This document shows positions 1 through 10,989 of a stretch of 64,000 bases of DNA, in pieces. The stretch lies in contig OX465597.1 in the NCBI GenBank assembly GCA_950022295.1, forward strand, positions 1 through 64,000, in the 5' to 3' direction. The stretch is from Bromus sterilis (Eukaryota > Streptophyta > Magnoliopsida > Poales > Poaceae). Position numbers and translations under genes: made by a program. Under the pieces are notes generated by a model, which was not told where the DNA came from, ran no database searches, and worked only from the letters and a program-made list of their open reading frames with translations. Within the stretch, counting starts at the first letter, position 1; the number at the start of each line of letters is the position of its first letter.

Positions 1-2
1 GC

Positions 3-1634
3 ATGCGAATGGCTATCTCACTCGGAGTCAAGAGACTAATGGTATTCGGAGATTCAGACTTGGTAATCAACCAAGTAATGAAAGAGTGGGACATCCGAAG
101 CCCAGCAATGACAACCTACTGTGTATCAGTGAGAAAATTGGAGAAAAAGTTTGATGGGCTGGAGCTCCATCACATCCCAAGAGTAAAGAATCAGGCAGCA
201 GACGACCTTGCCAAATTGGGTTCCACCCGCGGACAGATCCCACCAGGGATCTATCTGGAACACCTACATTCCCCTACAGTCAAAGAAGATCCCTTCCTGG
301 AGGCAGATCCAGACATGCTGCCTGACAAGAACATCCCCAGCAAAGAAGACATACCCGCAGTAGTTGACATGGTGTTTGATGTGGAGGTCATTCCCCCCGA
401 GTGGACACGCCCAATCCTTGACTATCTGCAAAAACAAAAGTTGCTCGACGATGAGGTAGAAGCCAAACAGATAGTCCGAAAGTCCAAGTCCTACTCGGAA
501 ATCAACGGAGAACTGTACAGGAACAACATCACTCATGTCCCCCAGCGATGCATCTCCGAGGAAGAAGGCCGCTGCATACTGCAAGAAATCCACTCGGGAG
601 ATTGTGGCCATCACGCTTCAAGTCGGACGTTAGTGGCAAAGGCTTTCCGAGCTGGTTTCTTCTGGCCCGACGCCCTCAGCGATGCCCGGTTCATCGTAGA
701 CCATTGTGCGGGCTGCCAGTTTTACGCCAACCAGCCTCGCAAACCAGCTTCCGAGCTGAAGACCATCCCCCTAGCCTGGTCGTTTGCAGTATGGGGATTG
801 GATATGATCGGACCACTCCGAACGGGCAAGCATGGATTCACCCACATTCTGGTCGCCGTAGACAAATTTACAAAATGGATAGAAGCAAAGCCTATCAAGA
901 ACCAAGACTCCGCTACAACAGTTAGCTTTATGCAGGGCATCATCCATCGGTTCGGCGTCCCGCATGACATCATTACTGATAATGGATCAAACTTCAATTC
1001 AGCCGAATTCAAGAAATTCTGCTGGTCCAATGGCATCCAAGTCAACTTCGCCTCAGTCGCACACCCACAGTCCAATGGCCAAGTTGAACGAGCCAACGGA
1101 CTAATACTCAAAGGAATCAAGCCTCGGCTCCTCCGGGAACTAAAGGAAGCAGCGGGCGCCTGGGTTGATGAACTCCCTTCAGTCTTGTGGGGATTGCGCA
1201 CAACTCCCAATCGCTCAACTCGGTCAACCCCCTTCTTCCTCGTCTACGGCTCAGAAGCAGTCCTTCCGAGTGACCTCAAGCACAACGCACACCGTATAAG
1301 CTAGTACACAGAAGCTGAAGCCGAAGAAGCACGGCAGGACGGTGTTGACCTCCTGGAAGAGGAACGAAATCTAGCTCTCACCCGCTCGACGTTTTATCAG
1401 CAAGACCTTCGCCGATATCACGACCGACACGTCCGAGCTCGCTCCTTCCAAGAAGGCGACATGGTACTTCGCATCAAGCAAACTTTGGATCACAAATTAG
1501 CCCCCCCATGGGAAGGCCCGTTTATCATCTCCAGAGTACTGCACAATGGGGCCTATCACCTGTATGATGTAACCAAAAAAATAGAAGAGCCTCATGCCTG
1601 GAACGCCCAGTTACTGCGCCGATTCTATGCATGA
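3..1634 (+). pseudogene. Gypsy pol fragment: RNase H C-terminus and integrase, one in-frame stop
   Basis: This is the end of a retrotransposon polyprotein that copies and integrates the element's DNA in the nucleus. Residues 1-80 match the last part of a plant retroelement RNase H (VFGDSD, HHIPRVKNQAADDLAKLG). Residues 197-238 form the integrase zinc finger (H197, H203/204, C235, C238). The catalytic core has D267 in GLDMIG, D326 in ITDNGS and E362 in GQVERANG, that is D,D-35-E. The frame is interrupted by TAG at 1302-1304, then stays open to TGA at 1632-1634. That last part has a GPY/F-like motif (WEGPFIISRV), so it is the integrase C-terminal domain. The 5' end is cut by the window. The single stop suggests a fairly young but inactive copy; whether this polyprotein was expressed as one product is inferred from the family. 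Confidence 0.93.
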
Positions 1635-1710
1635 GCAAGCTTGTAAGATATGAATAAAAATTACGTGTACGCCTAGCGCGCCTTATTCCATTCGTTGTCA
1701 CCATATAAAA

Positions 1711-2829
1711 ACAGGTTTTCTTCCGAGCTGCGCGCAGCTCGGACGAACACTATCAATCAGGTTTCCCATCCGAGCTGTGCGCAGCTCGGACGAGAACTTA
1801 GAAAAGAAATGTCAAGTGCTCACCAACGCCCCAAAGGCTTGAGGAAGCACAACATCATCTGCATTGAGGACCTTGTATACAAGATCTTCAATAGAAAAAA
1901 ATTCTAAGTACTCTCAAGCCTAAACAGGCTTGGGGGTTGCTTAAAGCTAAAAAAACAGGTTTTCTTCCGAGCTGCGCGCAGCTCAGACAAACACTATCAA
2001 TCAGGTTTCCCATCCGAGCTGTGCGCAGCTCGGACGAGAACTTAGAAAACAAATGTCAAGTGCTCACCAACGCCCCAAAGGCTTGAGGAAGCACAACATC
2101 GTCTGCATTGAGGACCTTGTATACAAGATCTTCAATAGAAAAAAAATTCTAAGTACTCTCAAGCCTAAAGAGGCTTGGGGGCTGCTTAAAGCTACAAAAA
2201 CAGGTTTTCTTCCGAGCTGTGCGCAGCTCGGACGAACACTATAAATCAGGTTTCCCATCCGAGCTGTGCGCAGCTCGGACGAGAACTTAGAAAACAAATG
2301 TCAAGTGCTCACCAACGGCCCAAAGGCTTGAGGAAGCACAACATCATCTGCATTGAGGACCTTGTATACAAGATCTTCAATAGAAAAAAATTCTAAGTAC
2401 TCTCAAGCCTAAAGAGGCTTGGGGGCTGCTTAAAGCTACAAAAACAGGTTTTCTTCCGAGCTGCGCGCAGCTCGGACGAACACTATCAATCAGGTTTCCT
2501 ATCCGAGCTGTGCGCAGCTCGGACGAGAACTTAGAAAACAAATGTCAAGTGCTCACCAACGCCCCAAAGGCTTGAGGAAGCACAACATCATCTGCATTGA
2601 GGACCTTGTATACAAGATCTTCAATAGAAAAAAATTTCTAAGTACTCTTAAGCCTAAAGAGGCTTGGGGCCTGCTTAAAGCTATAAAAACAGGTTTTCTT
2701 CCGAGCTGCGCGCAGCTCGGACGAACACTATCAATCAGGTTGACGAGAACTTAGAAAACTAATGTCAAGTGCTCACCAACGCCCCAAAGGCTTGAGGAAG
2801 CACAACATCATCTGCATTGAGGACCTTGT
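1711..2829 (+). repeat. Tandem array, ~245-bp unit, five copies, with palindromes
   Basis: Unit starts are at 1711, 1955, 2200, 2444 and 2689, giving periods of 244-245 bp. The last copy has an internal deletion and stops near 2829. Each unit begins with a perfect 20-bp palindrome (CCGAGCTGCGCGCAGCTCGG) or a one-mismatch form, followed about 50 bp later by a second near-palindrome. Each unit ends with AGGCTTGGGGGCTGCTT, which resembles the purine tract before the LTR at 7337-7348. Small open frames in each unit are by-products of the repeat. The array lies directly after the pol frame and before the antisense gene. Confidence 0.95.
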
Positions 2830-2981
2830 CACCCAAACATTCATTCCAAGCAAAGAAACAAAGCACGAGTTCATCACCCAAACAACGGAGTGTCATGACA
2901 CAACCAAAAAGTGCAATTTATTACAAACCCACTCGGCATACCGAGGCAAATATCAAGCAACTGTTTTTGAAGACAATCCAT

Positions 2982-5900
2982 TCATTGCTCGCCCGCCTCG
3001 TCTGACTCATTGGTTATACCAGTTGACTCAACGAAGAAGTCGAGATCGGGCATCAGTGCGATCCGGCTAGCAGTCTCAGCATAGTGCGGCAAGAAGGAAG
3101 TGCAGCTCTGACCTTCTTTCGGATCTCCGCCGCCAACTCGCTCAAGATTATGGACCCGCTCCGGAAAATGCGCCTTGGTCAAAGCCAGTGCATAATTTGC
3201 ACCACTCCGCGCCGCTGAGCGTTTCCAGCGGGCCACCTGGTGAGGAGCCTCCTGCAGAACGGGTACAACAGTATCCAGCTTCACTCTGCTCTCTTCTTCA
3301 GGTGCCAGCTTGCTCTTCAAAGCCAGAGTAGCACCCATAACCTCCTCAGCAAATTTCTTCGCTTTGGCGCACCTCATGGTCAGCAATCCCCGAGCTAAAG
3401 CAAATCCTGTGGTAACTGGAGTATAGTTGTCTCTCTTCATGATTTCAGAAAACTTAGCCATGCGCGCCCGCTCGGCATATGCATCTGTACCATACGCTAC
3501 ACCAATAGAGCAGACGGGTAAATAACCTAAAAACGGAGCACAACTCCTTACCACCGCTCGGACATTAAATACTCACCAGACAAAGTCTCACTGAAAACAG
3601 CGAACCGCCCAGCGCAATACTCTTCAGCTGCTTTCACTGCTTTCCGAGTGGTTTCCAACTCGGCTTCATGTTTCTTCGCATTCTCCGCACGCAGCCCGGA
3701 AAGTTTCTCCAAGTCCGACTCCAGCCTCGAGATGCAAGCCTCATTCTCCTTCACCGCCTATTTATAGTAATGGAGACTGGTCTCCAAAGTCTTGTGAGCC
3801 TTGGCTCTCTTCTCAACCTGGTCTATTTCCTTTTTCATCTTAGTCACAAAGTCATCGTTCTCCTTTACTTTCGCATCAAAGGCTTTCTTCGCCGCCTCTG
3901 CAAGCAAAGCGTCAGACGCAAGAACAAGAGGAAGAACGATGGCAGTTTGGAATCTCAAAGAACCGTTACCATTATCCTCAGCATGCTGTTTCTTCAGCTT
4001 GTTATGCTCTTCAAGAAGCACTTCGTATGCACTCTTGGTGGCAGCACTTTCCTCCTGCAACTTCACGAAGGCCGACCCAAGCTTACATTCCTCCTACGAA
4101 GACAAGAGGAACACCATCATCAAAATAAAAAAACCTCCTATCAAAAGACTCCGAATAACTTCATAAAGTTACTCGGAGCCTTGGGGGCTACACCCAGCGG
4201 GTGCACTAAGAAGTGCTCCCCCTGGAAGTTCAAGAAAATAAAAACCTCCTATCAAAAGACTCCGAATAACTTCGCAAAGTTACTCGGAGCCTTGGGGGCT
4301 ACACCCAGTGGGTAGGAAAACTTACGTAAGTACTTACGTGCATGTTGGACTTCACCAACTCAGCCTCAGACGCCAGCTCCCACAGCCGCAACTCAAACTG
4401 GGTCGCCTTGACCAAGGACTCCTTCAACCCGCCAATGATGGCACTCCCCACTGGGGCCCCGACGGGGATGGCCCCCGAACTAGCAGGCTCACTCCCCCGA
4501 ACAGCCGCCGAGGCGACAGGGGTCCCCTTGACAGCCTCCCCGGCTAGAGCATCGGGTGCAGCAGCTCGGGAACCAGACCCAGAATCTACCGTCCCGTCAG
4601 GAACAGCCACCTCAGGAGGACCAACAGCAGGGTCAACATCCATGTCTACAGCAGAAACAACAAACAATTAAAAGAGAAAGACGACAGCAACAAACGCCTC
4701 AGGAAAGAAAACAACGAAAAATCCTCACCAACAGTCGCAGTATCTTCTGGAATAGTGCCCATCCTAGGAAAATCAGTCACCTCACAAGTGCTAGCGTCCT
4801 CCATAGCTTCAGCCTCGGGATCCTCCTCGATCCCGGGCAACGTCTCAGAACCACTCGGACGAACACTGCAAGAAGAACAGCTAAGGATGAGTCCGAGAAA
4901 CTAACGGAGCCTTAAAAGCACGCGGTAAAGCAACAACATTACGGGTGAACGATCTTCAAGCTACGCCTTGGGGGAGCAACCCTGGCCGAGCTAGAGCCCC
5001 CCTTGGCCTTGTCAGCAGCAGCGCCTCCCGCGGGATTAGCCTCTCGGCCCCCAAGAGTGACAAGTTTCTTCTTCTTCATGGGTGCCACCTTCCCAGAGCT
5101 GAGGCCCAAGGGAGGAAGCTTCCCGTCGTCTTCCTCACCACTCGGAGTGTGAGCCCTCTTTCGGGTCCGAGTAAGCCCCTCCCGTGTCGACTCGCGATCC
5201 TGGTTGTTCTTCGAACGCTGCTCGGACGCTGCTTGAGCCCGAGCCACCTCGGACTCCAGCTCCTCCCCCACCTCAACTCCGACCCCCGCGCCAGCAGTAC
5301 TATCTTCGTCCTCCTCGGCGGGATGCGGCGGAGCCAGAGGAATAGGGCAGCGGAACTGGGTAAAATCCTAAGCAATAAACAAAGAGGTCCGAGTTAAAGC
5401 CAACAAAGGAAACACCTTTAAGAAACATACAACTCGGCATACCAAGGTGGGAGGATTGTCGGCGCCGAGGGGTCTCACTCGGCCAGTTGCCTGAAGCCCC
5501 TGAGCCACGCTTGTTATTATCTTCATCTGAAGTTCAAACTCATCCAAGGGCATCTCAGTATTACTGTAACGGGTGTCATCCTGCAACCCAGAGTACGTCC
5601 ACATCCCCCGAGCTCGGGCCTGGAGCGGCTGGATCTTCCGAATCACAAAAGCAGCTATCAGATCTATGGCGTCCAAACCATTCTTCTTCAACCTGCTGAC
5701 TTCACGCATCAGGGGGAGCACTTGCTCCTTATCAGCATTGGTGAGCCAGGGGTTCCAGCCCTGAGAGTTAGTCAGCCTAACGTCTGAGTAAGGAGGCAAG
5801 GTACGCACCCCCGCTTCCTCGACTCTTTGCAGTAAAACCAGCTATTCTGCTAGTTCTTAACAGAATCAGGAACACAAGAAGCAAAATACTGCACTCCTTG

Positions 5901-6326
5901 CTTTTTAGCCAAGAACAAACCGCCACAAAGATGATTAAACTCAACGCCGCCGCCCTCCCCAGACTTTTTCGCCTTCTGAGGCTTGATGGCGTATATACTA
6001 CGGAAGAGATGCCAGTGGGGCTCTATGCCTAAGAAGCCCTCGCAAAGGGTGAAAAGTCTAGAGAGAAGGGTAACCGCGTTGGGAACAACATGGTGAAGCT
6101 GAGCGCCCGTAAAAGCCAAGAAATCCAAGAAGAAGGGATGTGGGGGAAGAGAAAAGCCACGATCCACATGCGAAAGTAAAATTACCCTCTCGCCATCCCG
6201 CGGTGCAGGCTCGTCTTCCCCCGCCGCGGGAAGACGGCAACCCTCCCGGGGAACCAGGCCGGCGTCCTGGTACCCCAACAGCATGTCTTCCGTCACAATC
6301 GAGGGAAGCCACTCCCCCGCAGACAT
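2982..6326 (-). pseudogene. Antisense gene of Tat element (Transposase_28 / 'putative gypsy type transposon' family), six exons
   Basis: Exons read leftwards: 6326-5443, 5367-4943, 4865-4729, 4645-4338, 4093-3577 and 3496-2982. All introns start GT and end AG, and frames join across them. The start is taken at MSAGEWLPS (6326) because that is where similarity to the second copy at 62193 begins; an upstream Met at 6506 is not shared. Exon 1 carries the conserved block LSHVDRGFSLPPHPF and NHLCGGLFLAK typical of Pfam Transposase_28. Later exons are acidic and basic low complexity, then a long coiled coil in exon 5. Function is unknown; such antisense genes are a known but unexplained trait of Tat retrotransposons. 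Breaks: TAG near 5851 replacing a Trp codon, a two-base frameshift near 5825, and TAG at 3758-3760 in the coiled coil. The gene runs against the retrotransposon's own transcript. Confidence 0.8.
4122..4314 (+). repeat. ~112-bp direct duplication inside an intron of the antisense gene
   Basis: Two copies of a segment containing CTCCTATCAAAAGACTCCGA and ending in CCTTGGGGGCTACACCCAG lie one after the other (starts about 4122 and 4235; the second is shorter). It sits wholly between the exons ending at 4338 and starting at 4093. Each copy contains a CTTGGGGGCTAC motif matching the bases just before the 3' LTR. Confidence 0.85.
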
Positions 6327-7348
6327 GGTCACAGCGGCGGAAGAGGGGCAGTGCGAATGTCGACCTCCCAGGATGGACCTCGAGCGGCCGGCGAAGATGC
6401 CTCGGCGGCGAGGCTCAGCGGGCAGAGGAAGAGGCGAAGCAGGAGAGAGGAGCGGGAGCGGCTGCGCGGGGAAGAATGAGCGGAGACGTTCCAAACCGCA
6501 AGGCAAGGGCCCCTTTTTATAGCTCAGGACGACAACCGCCTCGGGTCAGATCCGCACCCCACTAATGGGCTTGCCGGTTGCGCTTCCCCATAAAAACCGC
6601 CCCACTTGCCCCGCGGGCAGTTAATTATTATTATCCTATGAAATCGCCGGGGGAATCGAGGAGACAAACCCAAACAGTGCGCCCACTCACCTGGTTAGGA
6701 AGATTCTCTGAAAAGATAAGATCCTTGGGGGAAAACCAAAGCCGTTTCCAACCCGAAGTTCGGAATCGCCCTAACCACTCGGAAAAGGCGGGGCATATAA
6801 TCAAAACTCTCTGAGTATGTCATCACTCGGAAGAAAACGCAAGGCTCCTACAGCATCCGAGTAAGTCGCCACTCGGAAGCACCGCGAAAGGAACCACTCG
6901 AAGATTCCTCGCAAGACGAAGAATCCCGCACTCGGTTACTCGGGTGAAAGTCCGAATATCAAACTCGCCGGCGGCCCATCTCTGGCGTAGAATGCCAGGC
7001 CGCCGGTAAGACCCGGCGCAGGGGGTAAAGAACCAATGTCCCACGCGGCATGGCCTAGGACTCAGCACGATGTCCTAGGACATTGAGCTTTACAAATTTG
7101 GTTCATATGGAGTTTAAGGCCTTTTACTCCGAGACACGCCTTCCGAGGCCTCAGTCCACCTCTTCCGAGAGACGTTTTGAGTGTCGCCAGATTTCTCCGA
7201 TTAACCTGCCCACCTCCCACTCGAGGGAAAAGTTCGAACATCAATAAAGCCCTTTCGGGCCTCTTATTGAGTTCAACCTTCACATACCTCAGAAAGGCTA
7301 GATATCAGTCAACTCACTTACGAGCACCCGAAAGCGCTTGGGGGCTAC
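6327..7348. other. Non-coding spacer between antisense gene and LTR
   Basis: There is no convincing coding frame. This is where the promoter of the antisense gene must lie (minus strand), but no clear TATA box could be assigned. From 6776 on there are many CCGAGT/ACTCGG half-sites. The stretch ends in the purine-rich CTTGGGGGCTA at 7337-7347, the likely plus-strand primer (PPT) directly before the LTR. Confidence 0.6.
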
Positions 7349-7981
7349 TGTCGTGGTAATACTAAAGGTATACCCCTAAGCGAGGGAAACCCAGGGGTAT
7401 CCCTAAGCCTGGGTTTCCCCCAGAAAGCACACATCAAGCAAAATAAGATCAACCAAAAAACAGGAAGCGTTGACAGCTTCCGAGTAACACGTCACTCGGA
7501 AACCAGAAGCCGTTTCCGAGTAAACAACTACTCGGAAGCTCGTCAAGATCCGAGTAAAGCGATACTCGGAAAGGACCGGCGAGCCCTCACTACTCGGAAG
7601 ATAGAAAACGCAACGGACAGAAGGCAATTAATGCTGCAGGCGTTCTCCCCCCTTTTATTAGTAGTAACGGGCTGACCGTTTCTGTAATTAAGTATGTATT
7701 TAATCTTGTAATTAAGACCCATTTATGCCAGAGAATTAAGGAGGCAGGGGCGCACTCTATATAAGCCACCCCCTCCCCTCTGGCATGGGCACGCGCAACA
7801 TTCTCCACTTCTCAGTATTCTGAAGAAAGAACACCCCAGTAAGCCTGGGACAGGACTAAGGTTTTTATTTCTACGGAGAGGCCTAACCTGTATAATCCTC
7901 TTGCGTCAACCCTCTCTACGTACAGATTCATTTGGCTCCGTTCATACCCCTATATCTATTGTCAGGATTCTATCCACGACA
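7349..7981 (+). repeat. 3' LTR of Tat-1 (633 bp)
   Basis: The ends are TGTCGTGG and CCACGACA, a perfect 8-bp inverted repeat with the TG...CA ends of LTRs. A purine tract lies immediately upstream. The LTR contains a TATA box, CTATATAAG, at about 7757-7765. The region 7478-7605 holds three CCGAGT-loop-ACTCGG hairpins. The LTR at 60447-61164 (reverse) is related at both ends but clearly diverged. Confidence 0.93.
7757..7765 (+). promoter_or_regulatory. LTR TATA box
   Basis: CTATATAAG lies in the LTR about 225 bp before its end, with the same flanking CGCACT...GCC context as in the second Tat LTR (minus strand, 60648-60655). Confidence 0.7.
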
Positions 7982-8853
7982 ACTATATTTCCATAAGTAT
8001 TTGAGATACGCGACGGAAGACATGATACAAAATAATCGCAAAGAGATAAGATGTTCGTGTAAAAAATGCAAAAAATTAGGCTTGCTGAACCCCTTTTTGG
8101 GAGATTTGCTGGAACATCTGCTCATGCATGGTTCCATGGATGGCCACACTCAGAGGCTAAGTGATGAAGATGATGAAGTTCATGATGCCGCGGCGGCAGG
8201 AGATGATCATGAAGGGCAGCATGACAATAATAATGATGGGTGGCAAGAAGACTAAGAGCCGCCTATGATCCTCCCGCACAGGGTGGTGGAGAATACGATG
8301 TGATGCATACACTTCTAACTTCAGCCGTGTCGAACCCTCATCTCAAAGAGCTGCTTGTAAAGAAGACGACTAACTGCAGATCTGCTGGTACAGAGCAAGC
8401 TAAGCTGGCGCAACTGGAGGTAGACTTAAATAGTCCGTTGTATCCAGGTTGCAGACCGGAAGACTCTCACTTGAAAGTAGCGCTCGATGTTCTCCAGATG
8501 AAGGCAAGATAGAAATGGACCGACGTAAGCGTCGGCGCTAATCTGCAATATTGCAGAGTATCCTTCCGGAGGGCAACTCGTGTCCTACAAATTATGATGA
8601 GGCCAAGAAAGTCGTGTGCCCCTTTGATTTACCGCACGAAAAATACCACGTGTGCATCAATGATTGCTACATTTATCGGAAAGAGGACGCAAACACAACC
8701 ACATGTCCGGTGTGCAATGCCGCTCGATACAAGAAAGTGAAGAAAGAACCTTGAAATGTTGTGTGGTACTTTCGCTCATTCCCCGTCTGTAGCGGTTTTT
8801 CACGAACTACAAGGTAGCAAAGCTCATGCGGTGGCACGCAGACAGAAAAAAGC
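7982..8853 (+). pseudogene. CACTA TNP2 transposase, N-terminal fragment
   Basis: Broken frames cover the start of a plant CACTA transposase. 7990-8250 resembles the transposase-associated domain (RCSCKKCKKLGLLN, then an acidic stretch). 8290-8510 carries the LNSPLYPGC and LKVALDVLQMKA region. 8551-8754 has the conserved KKVVCPFDLPHEKYH, CINDC and TTCPVCNAARY cysteine motifs. Similarity continues out of frame to RWHADRKK near 8853. The 5' part is cut off by the Tat-1 LTR, and the catalytic region is absent. This is a fourth CACTA copy, different from those at 11776, 30356 and 37878. Confidence 0.82.
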
Positions 8854-9592
8854 TTATGTTTTAATTGAATTCGACGAATTCTAAAAATATATGTAATTAT
8901 GGAAGAATTATGCTATTTATGCACAAATTAAGATATTTTCTATAATTATTTTGGGCGTTATCGACTTTAAAAAATAATAATCTTGAAAGTAAACCTTATG
9001 TGATAGAATTGAATGGCCGACTCCCATACTAGTGTCTGTGAACTGGTTTGAACCCGTTTATGAACGAATATAGTGTTTGTTTTAAAGGTGAGCGGTTGAA
9101 GATGCCCTTCCTTTAGATGCCTTACCCCATACAGTAATAAAAAACACTATCGGACAAACAATGCCACAACGCATAAGGCAAGATTAGAAGTGTCAAATGT
9201 TAATATAGGCATGTGCACACAGCATGGACATCAGGTCCCAGCTGTTGAACTGGCCGGGCGATGGAGTGCTGCACTGGCAGGGAGACAGGATACTGTGTGC
9301 ACGCGATTTCAGGGAATATGATTGGACGGACAGTGATAATGACATATCAACCAAAATGTGCTGCACATTTTTATACTCTTGACGTACTTTTCGTTGACAA
9401 TGCATGCATGCTGAAGATCCGTGTACTACCATACAAGTGCATGATGCAACATGTATACCAAGTGCAAATGATGATTACACAAATTTGGTACGATACGATA
9501 TTGCAGTATCTCGGGCCGAGAGAGCGATGTGTGATACGCATACATGCTGTACAGTGTAAGAAAATCTTCCAACTGCCTTGATTCAATTGGTA
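8854..9592. other. Intergenic; contains copy 'A' of decarboxylase-upstream sequence
   Basis: No gene is seen. 9172-9385 is a diverged copy of sequence that elsewhere lies split around CACTA-1 (11718-11775 plus 21323-21470). It preserves the uninterrupted site GACATCAGGTCC. The rest (8854-9171, 9386-9592) is AT-rich and unassigned. Confidence 0.7.
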
Positions 9593-9852
9593 CTCCCTCT
9601 GTCCTTGAAAGAGTGTACTTTTAACTTTTTTGAAGATTCAAACTATTTTAAACTTTGACCGAGTTTATACAAAAATATAACAATACTTATGAAACGAAAT
9701 AATTATATAATAAAAATATATTTCATAATGAATCTAATGATACTAATTTGGTGGTATAAATGTTGATGTATTTTTATATAATTATGGTCAAAGTTGTAAA
9801 ATTTTGACCTTCCAACAAAGTTGGAAGTACACTCTTTCAAGGACGGAGGGAG
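9593..9852. mobile_element. Stowaway (Tc1/mariner) MITE, 260 bp
   Basis: Terminal inverted repeats begin CTCCCTCTGTCCTTGAAAGA on the left and end with TCTTTCAAGGACGGAGGGAG on the right. The element is flanked by TA duplications at 9591-9592 and 9853-9854. It has no coding capacity, which is usual for the class. Confidence 0.93.
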
Positions 9853-9881
9853 TATCCGCAGATCCTGGAAAGCCGGTATAA

Positions 9882-10432
9882 GGGCATTTCCAATGCTAGT
9901 ATCTTAATACAAAATCGTAGGTAATTTGCTTATGTGGCATAGCTAAGATACAACCCTTGCACGTGACCATATGCAAAAAGCATGATTATACCAATCACAT
10001 TTATGCATGGAGCTAAAATCATTAAGGGCTTGTTTGATTCATAGGATAGGAAAATCATAGGAATAGGAAAAGCATAGGATTGCAATGGCATGCCCACTTC
10101 AATCCTATAGGATTTTGCTTGCACCAAAGTTTGTTCGATTCCATCAAAGGAATTGTAGAAATAGGTTAGAGTGAATGTTAGGATTCCTATAGAAGTAGTA
10201 CAAAAATTCCTATGGGAAAAATTCCTATAGGAACAATTCCTATGAATCAAATGAGTAACGTAGGAAAAAATTCTATGGGATAAAATCCTACAAGAATCCC
10301 ATGAAATTGCTATGAATCAAACGAGCCCTAAATAAAATACAACATCTAAGAAACAATGCATTGTGTGGGTTGTATCTTAAATTTTATTGCTCCTATGATA
10401 TTGTGCTAAGAAACAATGCATTGGGAGAGCCC
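9882..10432. mobile_element. Tourist-like MITE split by a second MITE
   Basis: The ends GGGCATTTCCAATGC and GCATTGGGAGAGCCC are inverted repeats, flanked by TAA at 9879-9881 and 10433-10435. Removing the inner MITE (10026-10328 plus one TAA) leaves about 245 bp. The three-base TAA duplication points to the PIF/Harbinger group. Confidence 0.8.
10026..10328. mobile_element. Tourist-like MITE, 303 bp, nested
   Basis: The ends GGGCTTGTTTGATTCATAG and CTATGAATCAAACGAGCCC are near-perfect inverted repeats with TAA on both sides (10023-10025, 10329-10331). Internal ATAGGA/TCCTAT repeats make most of it self-complementary. Confidence 0.88.
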
Positions 10433-10714
10433 TAATTGGTATGCATGTATTCTTTGGGCCTACGTGGAGATTGATGGGCCTGCATGGATGTCTGTCATTA
10501 ATTGCACTAATTGTTGTTGCTCCCGCATGGTTCACGTGGTGACGCGGAGGACGGGAAATATTTGGTGAATATGGCGAATAGGGAGTGTATCAGCGTAAGA
10601 AGAGTTTAATGATGGTAGGTGTGAAGTTGGTACTACGACACGCAGTACTTCGGGCAGACGTGATCTAGCTCAAGCAACTATTTTGTCCACAAGTTCGTTT
10701 TTGTAATTGTATTA

Positions 10715-10989
10715 GGCTGGTCGTAACGAGTAGTATCATAAGTTAGTATTATATATATATGATACTAGTGTATGATACTACCTCCGTAATGCATAGTATC
10801 ATATAGTAGTATCATAAGTAGTATTATTTATTGACATGCAAGACACATATTAGTACTACATTTAATATGATACGGTATCATAATATGATACCACATCCTC
10901 TTTTTTTCCATTAAATTGTATGCCACATCATCAAATTTGCTTACTTGACATGCATGATACTACCTATGATACCACCATTACGGACAGCC
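10715..10989. mobile_element. Harbinger/Tourist-type MITE, 275 bp
   Basis: The ends GGCTGGTCGTAACGAG...GTATCATA and the complementary TATGATACCACCATTACGG...CAGCC pair imperfectly, with TTA duplicated at 10712-10714 and 10990-10992. The interior is rich in repeated GATACTA/TAGTATC. Confidence 0.8.

Larger units (their letters stand above)
1..7981 (+). mobile_element. Gypsy LTR retrotransposon, Tat type, 3' half (Tat-1)
   Basis: The order is RNase H end, integrase, tandem array, antisense gene, purine tract, LTR. An antisense gene between pol and the 3' LTR, together with an extra plant-type RNase H, is known for the Tat lineage (Retand/RIRE/Grande-like). The 5' LTR, gag and most of pol lie left of the window. 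The 3' LTR ends at 7981 inside an older CACTA transposase gene, so the target duplication would start with the bases at 7982 but cannot be checked here. A second, diverged element of the same type lies at 60447-64000 in reverse orientation. Confidence 0.85.

Noticed and set aside
1711..2829. CRISPR-like array
   Set aside because: Units are contiguous 245-bp repeats without unique spacers, in a plant retrotransposon.
1695..3070. Repeated 60-100 codon frames starting MSSAHQRPKG
   Set aside because: They follow the 245-bp repeat unit, differ in length only through repeat variants and have no domain. They are by-products of the tandem array.
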